Part shown: positions 1 to 6,425 of the stretch, piece after piece
Layout of the letters: each line of letters opens with the position of its first letter
Position numbering within the stretch: the stretch's first letter is position 1
Assembly (NCBI GenBank): GCA_905215015.1
Contig: CAJMOS010000097.1
Span: 1 to 11,459 of the forward strand
Source of the DNA: an uncultured bacterium
GTDB taxonomy: Bacteria; Spirochaetota; Spirochaetia; Sphaerochaetales; Sphaerochaetaceae
Length of the DNA stretch: 11,459 bases
Reading direction: 5' to 3'
The notes under the pieces: generated by a model
What the model was told of the DNA's origin: nothing
What the model saw: the letters and a program-made list of their open reading frames with translations, nothing else
Databases searched by the model: none
Program-made: the position numbers and the translations under genes

Positions 1-21
1 AGGACCTGAAGGAGAGTTTGT

Positions 22-906
22 ATGCTCATTCTCATTTGTGATGCGTTTGATGCCTCCATGCCGAAGAAGCTTGCCCGGTTCGGAGAGGTCACGAGCGACA
101 ACAGTCGTCTCGCGGAAGCCACCGTCGCCCTTGTGCGTTCCAAGACGAAGTGCACCAAGGAGTGGATCGACCAGGCGCCAAACCTGAAGGTGATCATCCG
201 CGGCGGCGTCGGCACCGACAACATCGACAAAGCCTACGCGAAGGAAAAGGGGATTATCGTACACAACACGCCAAAGTCCAGCGCGATCGCTGTCGCCGAA
301 CTGGCGTTCGCATTGATGCTCAGCACGCCGAACCTCATCGTCCGCTACCATGAGGGCATGAAGAGCGGCCAGTGGCTGAAGAAGGAAAAGCGGACCGAGC
401 TGTATGGCAAGACGCTCTGCCTGTTCGGCATCGGCCATATCGCCAGCGAGGTCGCCATCCGCGCCAAGGCCTTTGGCATGAAGGTGGTCGCCTACGACAA
501 GTATGTGAAGTCCAGCCCGGTCGCCGAGATGAAGGCGAGCCCGGAAGAGGCGGTGGCGGATGCCGATTACATTTCCCTGCACATGCCCCTGACCGACGAG
601 ACCAAGGGAATGGTGGGCGAGAAGCTGCTTTCCCACTGCAAAAAGGCCCCGGTCGTCATCAACACCTGCCGCGCGCTGGTGGTCGACGGGGACGACATGG
701 TCAAGATGCTGGAGGCAGGAAAAGTCGCCTGGTACTGCACCGATGTCTGGCCGCATGACCCTCCTGAGGCGGATGATCCGATCATCAGGGAAGAGCATGT
801 GACACTGACCCCGCACGTGGGCGCCAACAGTGTGGAGAACCTGCTGCGCATCGGCAATGAGACGGTCGAGATTCTGGATGAACTGAAACAAAAAGGAGCG
901 TTTTGA
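22..906 (+). CDS. serA: D-3-phosphoglycerate dehydrogenase, short form without ACT domain
   Basis: Probably oxidises 3-phosphoglycerate to 3-phosphohydroxypyruvate with NAD, the first step of serine synthesis in the cytoplasm. The 294-residue protein has the D-2-hydroxyacid dehydrogenase fold. RGGVGTDNID (60-69) is the family's N-terminal signature. The nucleotide-binding loop is GIGHIA (136-141), with Asp159 at the end of the next strand favouring NAD. The catalytic Arg is R217 in NTCRALVVD, and the catalytic His is H265 in TPHVGAN. The usual Glu before the Pro (DVFxxEP) is Asp246 here. There is no C-terminal ACT or intervening domain, so it is far shorter than the E. coli (about 410) or B. 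subtilis (about 525) enzymes and probably lacks direct serine feedback. The ATG at 22 follows GAAGGAGAG (8-16). serC starts 2 nt after its stop, which supports the substrate. By sequence alone another 2-hydroxyacid dehydrogenase is possible. Confidence 0.87.
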   Translation: MLILICDAFDASMPKKLARFGEVTSDNSRLAEATVALVRSKTKCTKEWIDQAPNLKVIIRGGVGTDNIDKAYAKEKGIIVHNTPKSSAIAVAELAFALMLSTPNLIVRYHEGMKSGQWLKKEKRTELYGKTLCLFGIGHIASEVAIRAKAFGMKVVAYDKYVKSSPVAEMKASPEEAVADADYISLHMPLTDETKGMVGEKLLSHCKKAPVVINTCRALVVDGDDMVKMLEAGKVAWYCTDVWPHDPPEADDPIIREEHVTLTPHVGANSVENLLRIGNETVEILDELKQKGAF

Positions 907-907
907 T

Positions 908-1996
908 ATGGCACGCAAGAAAATCTTTTTCGCTGGTCCCTGTGTACTTCCGATGGAAGTCCTGGAGGAGATGAGGGACAATATCGTGGATTATCATGGC
1001 AACGGCGTCTCGATGATCGAGACCAGCCATCGTGGCGGCATGTTCGAGGAAATGTACAACGAATGCCTCGGCTCCATCCGCCAGCTCTACCATATTCCGG
1101 ACGACTACGAGGTCTTCTTCCTGGGTGGTGGCGCGACGTTGCAGTTCACGATGATTCCGAACGCCTTCCTGAAGCCGGGTACCGTCGCCGATTACCTGAA
1201 GAGCGGGACCTGGTCCAACAAGGCGGTCGAGGACGCCGAGAAGATCGGAAAGGTCAACCTGTACTTCGACGGCACCGGAAGCAAGTTCACCACGCTTCCC
1301 GATCCGAAGAGCGTGAGACCTTCCTCGCCGGAGAGCAGCTATCTCTACCTCTGCGCCAACGAGACGATCGGCGGCATCGAGTGGCAGTCCTTCCCTGACT
1401 ACCAGGAGCCGGTGCCGATGATCTGCGACATGTCCAGCGACTTCTTCTCCCGTCCGGTTCCCGTGGAGCGTTTTTCGATGATCTACGGCGGCGTCCAGAA
1501 GAACCTCGGACCTGCCGGAGCCGTTCTGGTCATCATCAAGAAATCCCTGCTCGAGAGACAGAGGCCCAACCTGACCGCCTACATGGACTACGCCCTGCAC
1601 GCCAAGAAGGAAGGGTTGTACAACACGCCGCCGGTCTTCTCCATCTGGGGAGTCAAGCTGATGATGGACTGGATCAAGAAGAACGGAGGAGTAGAGCAGA
1701 TGGAGAAAAACGCCATCGAGAAGAGCTCCATGGTCTATGACGTGATCGACTCCAGCGACTTCTTCCGCAGCCCGGTGGACAAACGGTTCCGCAGTCGCAT
1801 GAACGTCGTATTCCGTCTGCCCAGCGAGGATCTGGAGAAGAAGTTTGTCTCCGAAGCCACTGCGGCCGGATTCCTTGGCCTGAAGGGCCATCGCTCCGTC
1901 GGCGGCCTGCGCGCGAGCCTGTACAACGCTTGCCCGAAGCAGGACGTCATCGACCTGTGTGGCTTCATGAAAGAATTCGAAAGGAAGAATGGCTGA
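908..1996 (+). CDS. serC: Phosphoserine aminotransferase
   Basis: Class V PLP aminotransferase that converts 3-phosphohydroxypyruvate plus glutamate into phosphoserine and 2-oxoglutarate, the second step of serine synthesis. The 362-residue length is normal for SerC. Family landmarks run in order: FFAGPCVLP (7-15), ETSHRGGMFEE (38-48, with the phosphate-contacting His-Arg at 41-42), GGGATLQF (73-80, cofactor phosphate region), Asp174 in CDMSSD (PLP ring contact), and K198 in GGVQKNLGPAG, the Schiff-base lysine. GHRSVGGLRASLYNA (327-341) closes the active site. AAGGAG (893-898) lies 9 nt before the ATG, inside the end of serA, so the two genes should be translationally coupled. The stop codon overlaps the next start in TGATG. 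Phosphoserine phosphatase is not seen in the window. Confidence 0.95.
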   Translation: MARKKIFFAGPCVLPMEVLEEMRDNIVDYHGNGVSMIETSHRGGMFEEMYNECLGSIRQLYHIPDDYEVFFLGGGATLQFTMIPNAFLKPGTVADYLKSGTWSNKAVEDAEKIGKVNLYFDGTGSKFTTLPDPKSVRPSSPESSYLYLCANETIGGIEWQSFPDYQEPVPMICDMSSDFFSRPVPVERFSMIYGGVQKNLGPAGAVLVIIKKSLLERQRPNLTAYMDYALHAKKEGLYNTPPVFSIWGVKLMMDWIKKNGGVEQMEKNAIEKSSMVYDVIDSSDFFRSPVDKRFRSRMNVVFRLPSEDLEKKFVSEATAAGFLGLKGHRSVGGLRASLYNACPKQDVIDLCGFMKEFERKNG

Positions 1997-2454
1997 TGAA
2001 AACAAAAATGGATGCGACAAACCGCGCCATTGTCAAACAGCTTTCCGGTGACGGACGAAAACCGTTCTCCGCGATTTCAAACGAGCTCGGCATCACGGAG
2101 AATACCGTTCGTACCCGCGTGGCGAAATTGACGGAGGATGGCACGATGCAGATTACCAGCCTGGTCAACCCGGAGATGCTTCCGGGCAGCCAGCTGGTGA
2201 TCATGGGCGTCAAGCTCAACACGATGGACCTGGAGTCGAAGGCGAAGGAGTTCCTGAAGTTGCGAGGCGTCATGAACGTGGTCGTGGTCACCGGCCGGTT
2301 CGATTTGATCGTCCAGGTTTTGCTTTCCGAGGAGAAAGGGCTGAGCCTGTTGGATTTCTTCAAGGAAGAGCTTGATTTGGTCCAAGGTGTCAGCGAGGTG
2401 GAGACCTTCGTGGTCTACCAGTCCTACAACTACTGGCTCAACTACAATCTGTAA
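1996..2454 (+). CDS. Lrp/AsnC-family transcriptional regulator
   Basis: DNA-binding regulator of the leucine-responsive family, 152 residues, the usual size. The N-terminal winged helix-turn-helix spans about residues 5-50, with AISNELGITENTVRTRVAKL (26-45) as the recognition unit. The C-terminal effector and oligomerisation (RAM) domain covers about 66-148 and includes the conserved VTGRFDLIV (98-106). These proteins normally form dimers to octamers and sense an amino acid. The ATG at 1996 is preferred: it overlaps the serC stop (TGATG), follows AAGGA (1981-1985), and gives the canonical N-terminus MDATNRAIVKQL from residue 5. An in-frame ATG at 1930 would add 22 unrelated residues encoded inside serC. 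Co-transcription with serA-serC suggests local control of serine synthesis, perhaps with serine or another amino acid as ligand; that is inference. Closest relative and ligand are not determined. Confidence 0.94.
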   Translation: MKTKMDATNRAIVKQLSGDGRKPFSAISNELGITENTVRTRVAKLTEDGTMQITSLVNPEMLPGSQLVIMGVKLNTMDLESKAKEFLKLRGVMNVVVVTGRFDLIVQVLLSEEKGLSLLDFFKEELDLVQGVSEVETFVVYQSYNYWLNYNL

Positions 2455-2477
2455 CGGAAAGTGTCTCGGATGTGGGG

Positions 2478-2511
2478 TGCGGGGTGGATGTGTCCATCCC
2501 GCATTCTTTTT
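2478..2511 (+). terminator. Rho-independent terminator of the serA-serC-lrp operon
   Basis: An 11-bp stem, TGCGGGGTGGA paired with TCCATCCCGCA (one G-U pair), closes on the tetraloop TGTG and is followed by TTCTTTTT. It begins 23 nt after the regulator's stop codon. Stem strength, spacing and U-tract all fit an intrinsic terminator, so the operon should end here and mgtC should have its own promoter. Confidence 0.92.
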
Positions 2512-2534
2512 CCCCGGAGATATGGCGGTTTTCC

Positions 2535-2562
2535 TTGACACCTCGAGGAATCGATGTAGAAT
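2535..2562 (+). promoter_or_regulatory. Sigma70-type promoter for mgtC
   Basis: Consensus -35 TTGACA (2535-2540), a 16-nt spacer and TAGAAT (2557-2562, five of six matches to TATAAT). Predicted transcription start is near 2569, giving a leader of about 59 nt before the mgtC start at 2628. The preceding terminator isolates this promoter from the serine operon. Confidence 0.82.
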
Positions 2563-2575
2563 AATTGATTCGTAT

Positions 2576-2603
2576 AAGCGATGTCCGACGGGTGTCGTTG
2601 CTT
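2576..2603 (+). other. Predicted hairpin in the mgtC 5' leader
   Basis: AAGCGA (2576-2581) can pair with TTGCTT (2598-2603, one G-U), and the inner CGAC (2586-2589) with GTCG (2594-2597) around a GGGT loop, leaving a 4-nt bulge on the 5' side. The fold occupies the untranslated leader between the predicted transcription start and the AAGGAG at 2613-2618. It has no U-tract and does not cover the ribosome binding site. A regulatory role is only a possibility. Confidence 0.35.
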
Positions 2604-2627
2604 CGCGTTTGGAAGGAGATATATCGA

Positions 2628-3335
2628 ATGGATCAAGGAGCAATTGATGTGCTTGCCAAGCTGGACATGACATCGCTTACTGCTGTCAATATTCCCATCA
2701 GGCTCTTGCTTGTGGTGCTTTTCTCGGGAACCTTGGGCTGGGAACGGACCGCCAAGCGCAGAGGAGCCGGTATCCGCACCTATATCATCGTTTCCCTTGG
2801 CGCGGCGCTTACCATGATGACAAGCCAGTACCTGAAGGACTATGTGGCCGACGGGTACACGGACCTTTCCCGTCTGGGCGCGCAGGTGATCAGCGGCATC
2901 GGTTTCATTGGCGCGGGCACCATCATGTTCAACGGTTTCAAGCAGGTCAAGGGCATCACCACGGCGGCAGGTCTCTGGGCATCCGCCTGTATGGGCCTGG
3001 CCATGGGTGCCGGTTTCGTCTATGGCGCGCTGATCGTCTGGGTTCTGATGTTCCTGGTCATGACGGTGCTGGACACCTGGGAGAACCGCTTCTTCTCCCA
3101 TATGGGCGAGATCCGGCTTTTCATCGTCTTCGAGTCCTTCCAGTTCTTCCGTGTCTTCATGCAGAAGATGAAGGCAAACGGTTTTGTCATCGCCGATTTC
3201 GAGATGGACAAGACCGGATTGAACAAGGAAATCGCCACGTATATCACCTTGAACCTGAAGAAACGCGTCAACCACGAGACGGTGATTGACGGTCTTTCCA
3301 CGTATCCTGGCATCATGATGATCGAGGAGATCTAG
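2628..3335 (+). CDS. mgtC: MgtC/SapB-family inner membrane protein
   Basis: Integral membrane protein of the MgtC/SapB family, 235 residues. Hydrophobic segments lie near 21-38, 50-66, 85-100, 111-127 and 131-149, followed by a soluble C-terminal domain (about 160-235) where many family members carry an ACT-like fold. Signature motifs are GWERTAKRRGAGIRTYIIV (37-55), DLSRLGAQVISGIGFIGAG (79-97) and KGITTAAGLWASACMGLA (108-125). In Salmonella, MgtC supports growth in low magnesium and in macrophages and acts on the F1Fo ATP synthase; most bacterial homologues have no assigned role, and this one may be a general ion or acid-stress factor. The ATG at 2628 follows AAGGAG (2613-2618) at 9 nt. A TTG at 2565 in the same frame sits at the predicted transcription start and is discounted. 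No magnesium transporter gene adjoins it. Its stop overlaps that of pflA on the opposite strand. Confidence 0.93.
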   Translation: MDQGAIDVLAKLDMTSLTAVNIPIRLLLVVLFSGTLGWERTAKRRGAGIRTYIIVSLGAALTMMTSQYLKDYVADGYTDLSRLGAQVISGIGFIGAGTIMFNGFKQVKGITTAAGLWASACMGLAMGAGFVYGALIVWVLMFLVMTVLDTWENRFFSHMGEIRLFIVFESFQFFRVFMQKMKANGFVIADFEMDKTGLNKEIATYITLNLKKRVNHETVIDGLSTYPGIMMIEEI

Positions 3336-4102
3336 GCGACGGTAAGAACGGGTTTCGCGTTTTCCTCGGTTGTCTCTTTGCCATGGAGTACCGCGTCCGC
3401 GTGTTCCACGCGCTCCTTGGTGGGTGGCTCCACCCCTTTCAGCGTATAAGGAATGCCGAGTTTCTCCCATTTGTAGGTCCCCAGCGTGTGGTAGGGAAGG
3501 ACCTCGATTCTCTCCACGTTGGTGAGCTCCGAGGTGAACGCCGCCAGCCGCGAGAGCCACTCGTCCTTGTCGGTGATGCCTGGTACCAGCACATGGCGGA
3601 TCCAGACGGGCACATGCATCTCGTCCAGCGTCCGTGCCATCTCCAGTATGGCTTTGTTCGACCAGCCGGTAAGCTTCATGTGTTCCCTGTCGTCAATGTG
3701 CTTGATGTCGAGCAATACAAGATCCGTATGGCGCATAAGCTCCTGGAATTGGTCCCAAAAGGGGCCTTCCTTGGTGAATGGTTGCCCTGAGGTGTCGAGA
3801 CAGGTCGAGATTCCCATGGCTTTCGCCTTGGAGAACAGTTCCACGAGGAACGGCAACTGCAGCAGTGGCTCGCCTCCACTGACGGTGATGCCGCCTTTCT
3901 CGCCCCAATACGGGCGATAACGGACAGCCTTCGCGAGCAGTTCGTCGGCGGTGAACTCGTTCCCGACCCCGGTTTTCCAGGTTTCCGGGTTGTGGCAGTA
4001 GCGGCAGCGCATGTGGCAGCCTTGCAGGAAGATGACGAACCGGACACCCGGTCCGTCGACGGAGCCGAATGACTCCGTCGAATGGACATAGGCCTTGGCC
4101 AT
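3332..4102 (-). CDS. pflA: Pyruvate formate-lyase-activating enzyme (radical SAM)
   Basis: Glycyl-radical-enzyme activase: it uses a [4Fe-4S] cluster and S-adenosylmethionine to abstract a hydrogen from the essential glycine of PflB. The 256-residue protein has the CxxxCxxC cluster motif C29-C33-C36 in GCHMRCRYCHNPET. The SAM-binding glycine stretch is ITVSGGEPLLQ (72-82), and DIKH (132-135) and RHVLVPGITD (169-178) are typical of PFL activases. The N-terminal SFGSVDGPGVRFVIF is also characteristic, and there is no extra ferredoxin-like cluster insert of the kind found in many other glycyl-radical activases. The ATG lies 1 nt after the pflB stop, and its AAGGAG (complement of 4110-4115) is inside the pflB coding sequence, so the pair should be co-transcribed and coupled. 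The 3' end overlaps the mgtC stop by 3 nt. Confidence 0.97.
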   Translation of the reverse strand: MAKAYVHSTESFGSVDGPGVRFVIFLQGCHMRCRYCHNPETWKTGVGNEFTADELLAKAVRYRPYWGEKGGITVSGGEPLLQLPFLVELFSKAKAMGISTCLDTSGQPFTKEGPFWDQFQELMRHTDLVLLDIKHIDDREHMKLTGWSNKAILEMARTLDEMHVPVWIRHVLVPGITDKDEWLSRLAAFTSELTNVERIEVLPYHTLGTYKWEKLGIPYTLKGVEPPTKERVEHADAVLHGKETTEENAKPVLTVA

Positions 4103-4103
4103 A

Positions 4104-6341
4104 TCACATCTCCTTGTGGGCGGAGCGGCTGATGACGTCCAGCTGCTGCTCCCGCGTCAAGTCGATGAACTTCACCGCGTAGCCGGAGACACGGATGGTG
4201 AAATTCGCGTATTCCGGTTTGTCGGGATGCTCCATGGCGTCCTTGAGTTTTTCCACGCCGAAGATGTTGACGTTCAGATGGTGGGCTCCCTGGTCGAAGT
4301 ATCCGTCCAGGACCCTGGCCAGGTTTTCGCATCGCTCGTCATCGGTATGGCCGAGAGCCTCGGGATTGATCGTCTGCGTGTTGCTGATGCCATCCAGGGC
4401 ATACACGTAGGGCAGCTTCGCCGTGGAGTTGAGACTTGCCAGCAGGCCGTTCCTCTCGGCGCCGTAGGCGGGATTCGCTCCGGGGCTGAAGGGTGTCCAG
4501 GCCGCCCTGCCGTCAGGCATCGCCCCTGTCCTCTTTCCGTAGACCACGTTGCTCGTGATCGTAAGGATCGAGGTGGTCGCCTCGCTGCCACGGTAGGTAT
4601 GGTGTTTCTTGATTTTCGTGATGAAGGTCTTGAGCAGCCAGACGGCGATATCGTCGGCACGGTCGTCGTCGTTGCCATAGCGGGGGAAATCGCCTTCGAC
4701 CGCGTAATCGACCGCGAGTCCCGCCTCGTTGCGGATGACCTTGACTTTGGCGTACTTGATGGCGGAGAGCGAGTCGACCACATGGCTGAATCCGGCGATG
4801 CCGGTAGCGAAGGTTCGGCGCACGTTGGTGTCGATCAAGGCCATCTCGGCCGCTTCGTAGTAGTAGCGGTCATGCATGTACTGGATGACATTCAGGGTGT
4901 TGACGTACAGGCCTGCGAGCCAGTTCATCATGATGTCGAACTTGTGCATGACCTCGTCCCACTGCAGGTATTCGCTGGTGATTGGTTTGATCTCCGGCCC
5001 GGCCTGTACCAGGTCCTTTTCGTCGAAACCGCCGTTGATCGCGTACAGAAGGCATTTGGCCAGGTTGGCGCGGGCTCCGAAGAACTGCATTTCCTTGCCG
5101 GTCTGCGTGGCGCTGACACAGCAGCAGATCGAGTAGTCGTCACCCCAGACGGGGCGCATCACGTCGTCGTTCTCGTACTGGATCGAGCTGGTCTTCACGC
5201 TGATGTTGCTGGCGTACCGCTTGAATGCGTAGGGAAGGCGCGGGGAATACAGGACTGTCAGGTTGGGTTCTGGGCTCGGTCCCATGTTTTCCAGCGTATG
5301 GAGGAACCTGAAGTCGTTCTTGGTGACCATGTTCCTGCCGTCCATGCCCAGGCCTGCGACCTCCAGGGTGGCCCAGACCGGGTCGCCGCTGAAGAGCTCG
5401 TTGTAGGAGGGGATGCGGGCGAACTTGACCATCCTGAGCTTCAGCACCAGGTGGTCGATCAGTTCCTGCGCCTCCTTCTCCGTCAGGGTCCCTTCGTCAA
5501 GGTCCCGCTGGATGTAGATGTCGAGGAAGGTGGAAATCCTGCCGACGCTCATGGCCGCTCCGTTCTGGCTCTTGATTGCGGCCAGGTAGCCGAAATAGAG
5601 CCATTGCACGGCCTCCCTGGCATTGGTCGCGGGAAGGGAGATGTCGAAGTGGTAGCTCCCGGCCATTTCCTTGATCTGGGCAAGCGCGCGGATTTGCTCG
5701 GAGATTTCCTCCCTGCCGCGGATTACGTCATCGGTCATCGTGCCGTCGCCATAGTTGGCAAGATCATACTTCTTCTGCTCAATGAGGCGGTCGATGCCGT
5801 ACAGCGCGACCCTGCGGTAGTCGCCGACGATGCGTCCTCTTCCATAGGTGTCGGGAAGCCCGGTGATGATATGGGTGTGGCGTGCCATGCGCATTTGTGG
5901 CGTGTACGCATCGAATACCGCTTGGTTGTGGGTCTTGTGGTATTCCGTGAACACCTTGTGGAGCTGAGGGTCAGGCTGGTAACCGTAGGTGGTGCAAGCC
6001 TCCTCTGCCATCCTGATGCCGCCATACGGCATGAAGGCCCGTTTCAGGGGCTTGTCGGTCTGGAGCCCGACAACCCGTTCCCTGTCTTTGTCCAGGTATG
6101 CCGCAGGGTAGGCGGTGATGCCGCTGACCACCTTGGTCTCCATGTCGAGCACTCCGCCTTTTTTCCTTTCTTCCTTCTGCAAGCCCTGGAGCTCGTTCCA
6201 AAGTGTTTCCGTCGCATCGGTCGGAGGCGCAAGGAACGACTCGTCCCCCGAGTATGGCGTGTAGTTGTGCTGGATGAAATCCCGCACATCGATATCCTCT
6301 CTCCAGAATGTTCCTTTGAATCCTCTATACGCATCCTGCAT
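4104..6341 (-). CDS. pflB: Formate C-acetyltransferase (pyruvate formate-lyase)
   Basis: Glycyl-radical enzyme that splits pyruvate with CoA into acetyl-CoA and formate during anaerobic growth; cytoplasmic homodimer. The 745 residues align along their whole length with E. coli PflB (760). Landmarks are NVRDFIQ-like DVRDFIQHNYTPY (18-30), LPDTYGRGRIVGDYRRVALYG (162-182), and the catalytic cysteine pair C407-C408 in DDYSICCCVS, with one extra Cys at 406 where E. coli has Ala. MQFFGARANLAK (418-429) follows. The radical-bearing glycine is G720 in RVSGYAV, 26 residues from the C-terminus including itself, exactly as in E. coli. The ATG is supported by AAGGAG (complement of 6350-6355) 8 nt upstream. 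Close identity at the active site and the adjacent pflA favour PFL over the glycerol dehydratase, choline lyase or ketoacid-lyase branches. Confidence 0.99.
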   Translation of the reverse strand: MQDAYRGFKGTFWREDIDVRDFIQHNYTPYSGDESFLAPPTDATETLWNELQGLQKEERKKGGVLDMETKVVSGITAYPAAYLDKDRERVVGLQTDKPLKRAFMPYGGIRMAEEACTTYGYQPDPQLHKVFTEYHKTHNQAVFDAYTPQMRMARHTHIITGLPDTYGRGRIVGDYRRVALYGIDRLIEQKKYDLANYGDGTMTDDVIRGREEISEQIRALAQIKEMAGSYHFDISLPATNAREAVQWLYFGYLAAIKSQNGAAMSVGRISTFLDIYIQRDLDEGTLTEKEAQELIDHLVLKLRMVKFARIPSYNELFSGDPVWATLEVAGLGMDGRNMVTKNDFRFLHTLENMGPSPEPNLTVLYSPRLPYAFKRYASNISVKTSSIQYENDDVMRPVWGDDYSICCCVSATQTGKEMQFFGARANLAKCLLYAINGGFDEKDLVQAGPEIKPITSEYLQWDEVMHKFDIMMNWLAGLYVNTLNVIQYMHDRYYYEAAEMALIDTNVRRTFATGIAGFSHVVDSLSAIKYAKVKVIRNEAGLAVDYAVEGDFPRYGNDDDRADDIAVWLLKTFITKIKKHHTYRGSEATTSILTITSNVVYGKRTGAMPDGRAAWTPFSPGANPAYGAERNGLLASLNSTAKLPYVYALDGISNTQTINPEALGHTDDERCENLARVLDGYFDQGAHHLNVNIFGVEKLKDAMEHPDKPEYANFTIRVSGYAVKFIDLTREQQLDVISRSAHKEM

Positions 6342-6356
6342 GTCGTTGTCTCCTTC

Positions 6357-6372
6357 GCAGGTTTTCGCCTGC
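6357..6372 (-). other. Hairpin at the 5' end of the pflB transcript
   Basis: On the minus strand GCAGG-CGAAAA-CCTGC forms a 5-bp stem. It ends one base before the AAGGAG of pflB and begins about 5 nt after the predicted transcription start. Hairpins placed this way can protect an mRNA 5' end; a role here is inference. Confidence 0.4.
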
Positions 6373-6383
6373 TTTCAGAACCG

Positions 6384-6389
6384 ACGATA
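6384..6389 (-). promoter_or_regulatory. Predicted -10 element of the pflB promoter
   Basis: TATCGT on the minus strand matches four of six positions of TATAAT. The FNR-type box at 6412-6425 is centred exactly 41.5 nt upstream of the start this -10 predicts (near 6377). At the -35 position the sequence is ACGACC, which has no useful match, as expected for an activator-dependent promoter. Confidence 0.6.
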
Positions 6390-6411
6390 CAAAGAATGCG
6401 GAAGATGGTCG

Positions 6412-6425
6412 TTGATGCAAATCAA
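6412..6425. promoter_or_regulatory. FNR-type operator upstream of pflB
   Basis: TTGAT-GCAA-ATCAA is a perfect match to the FNR consensus TTGATNNNNATCAA. It overlaps the last codons and stop of the crp/fnr gene (stop 6422-6424) and lies 71 nt upstream of the pflB start codon. Spacing to the predicted pflB -10 gives class II (-41.5) geometry. E. coli pfl is a classic FNR-activated locus, and a regulator of this family is encoded next door. Confidence 0.85.

Noticed and set aside
1930..1995. Upstream in-frame ATG for the Lrp-type regulator.
   Set aside because: It lies inside serC and adds 22 residues outside the family's N-terminus. The ATG at 1996 has the ribosome binding site and the coupled overlap.
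2565..2578. FNR-like sequence TTGAT-TCGT-ATAAG just after the mgtC -10.
   Set aside because: Only one half-site is good; the other matches three of five positions, which is expected by chance in this AT-rich stretch.
2565..2627. TTG-initiated extension of mgtC.
   Set aside because: It coincides with the predicted transcription start and lacks a ribosome binding site. ATG 2628 has AAGGAG at 9 nt.
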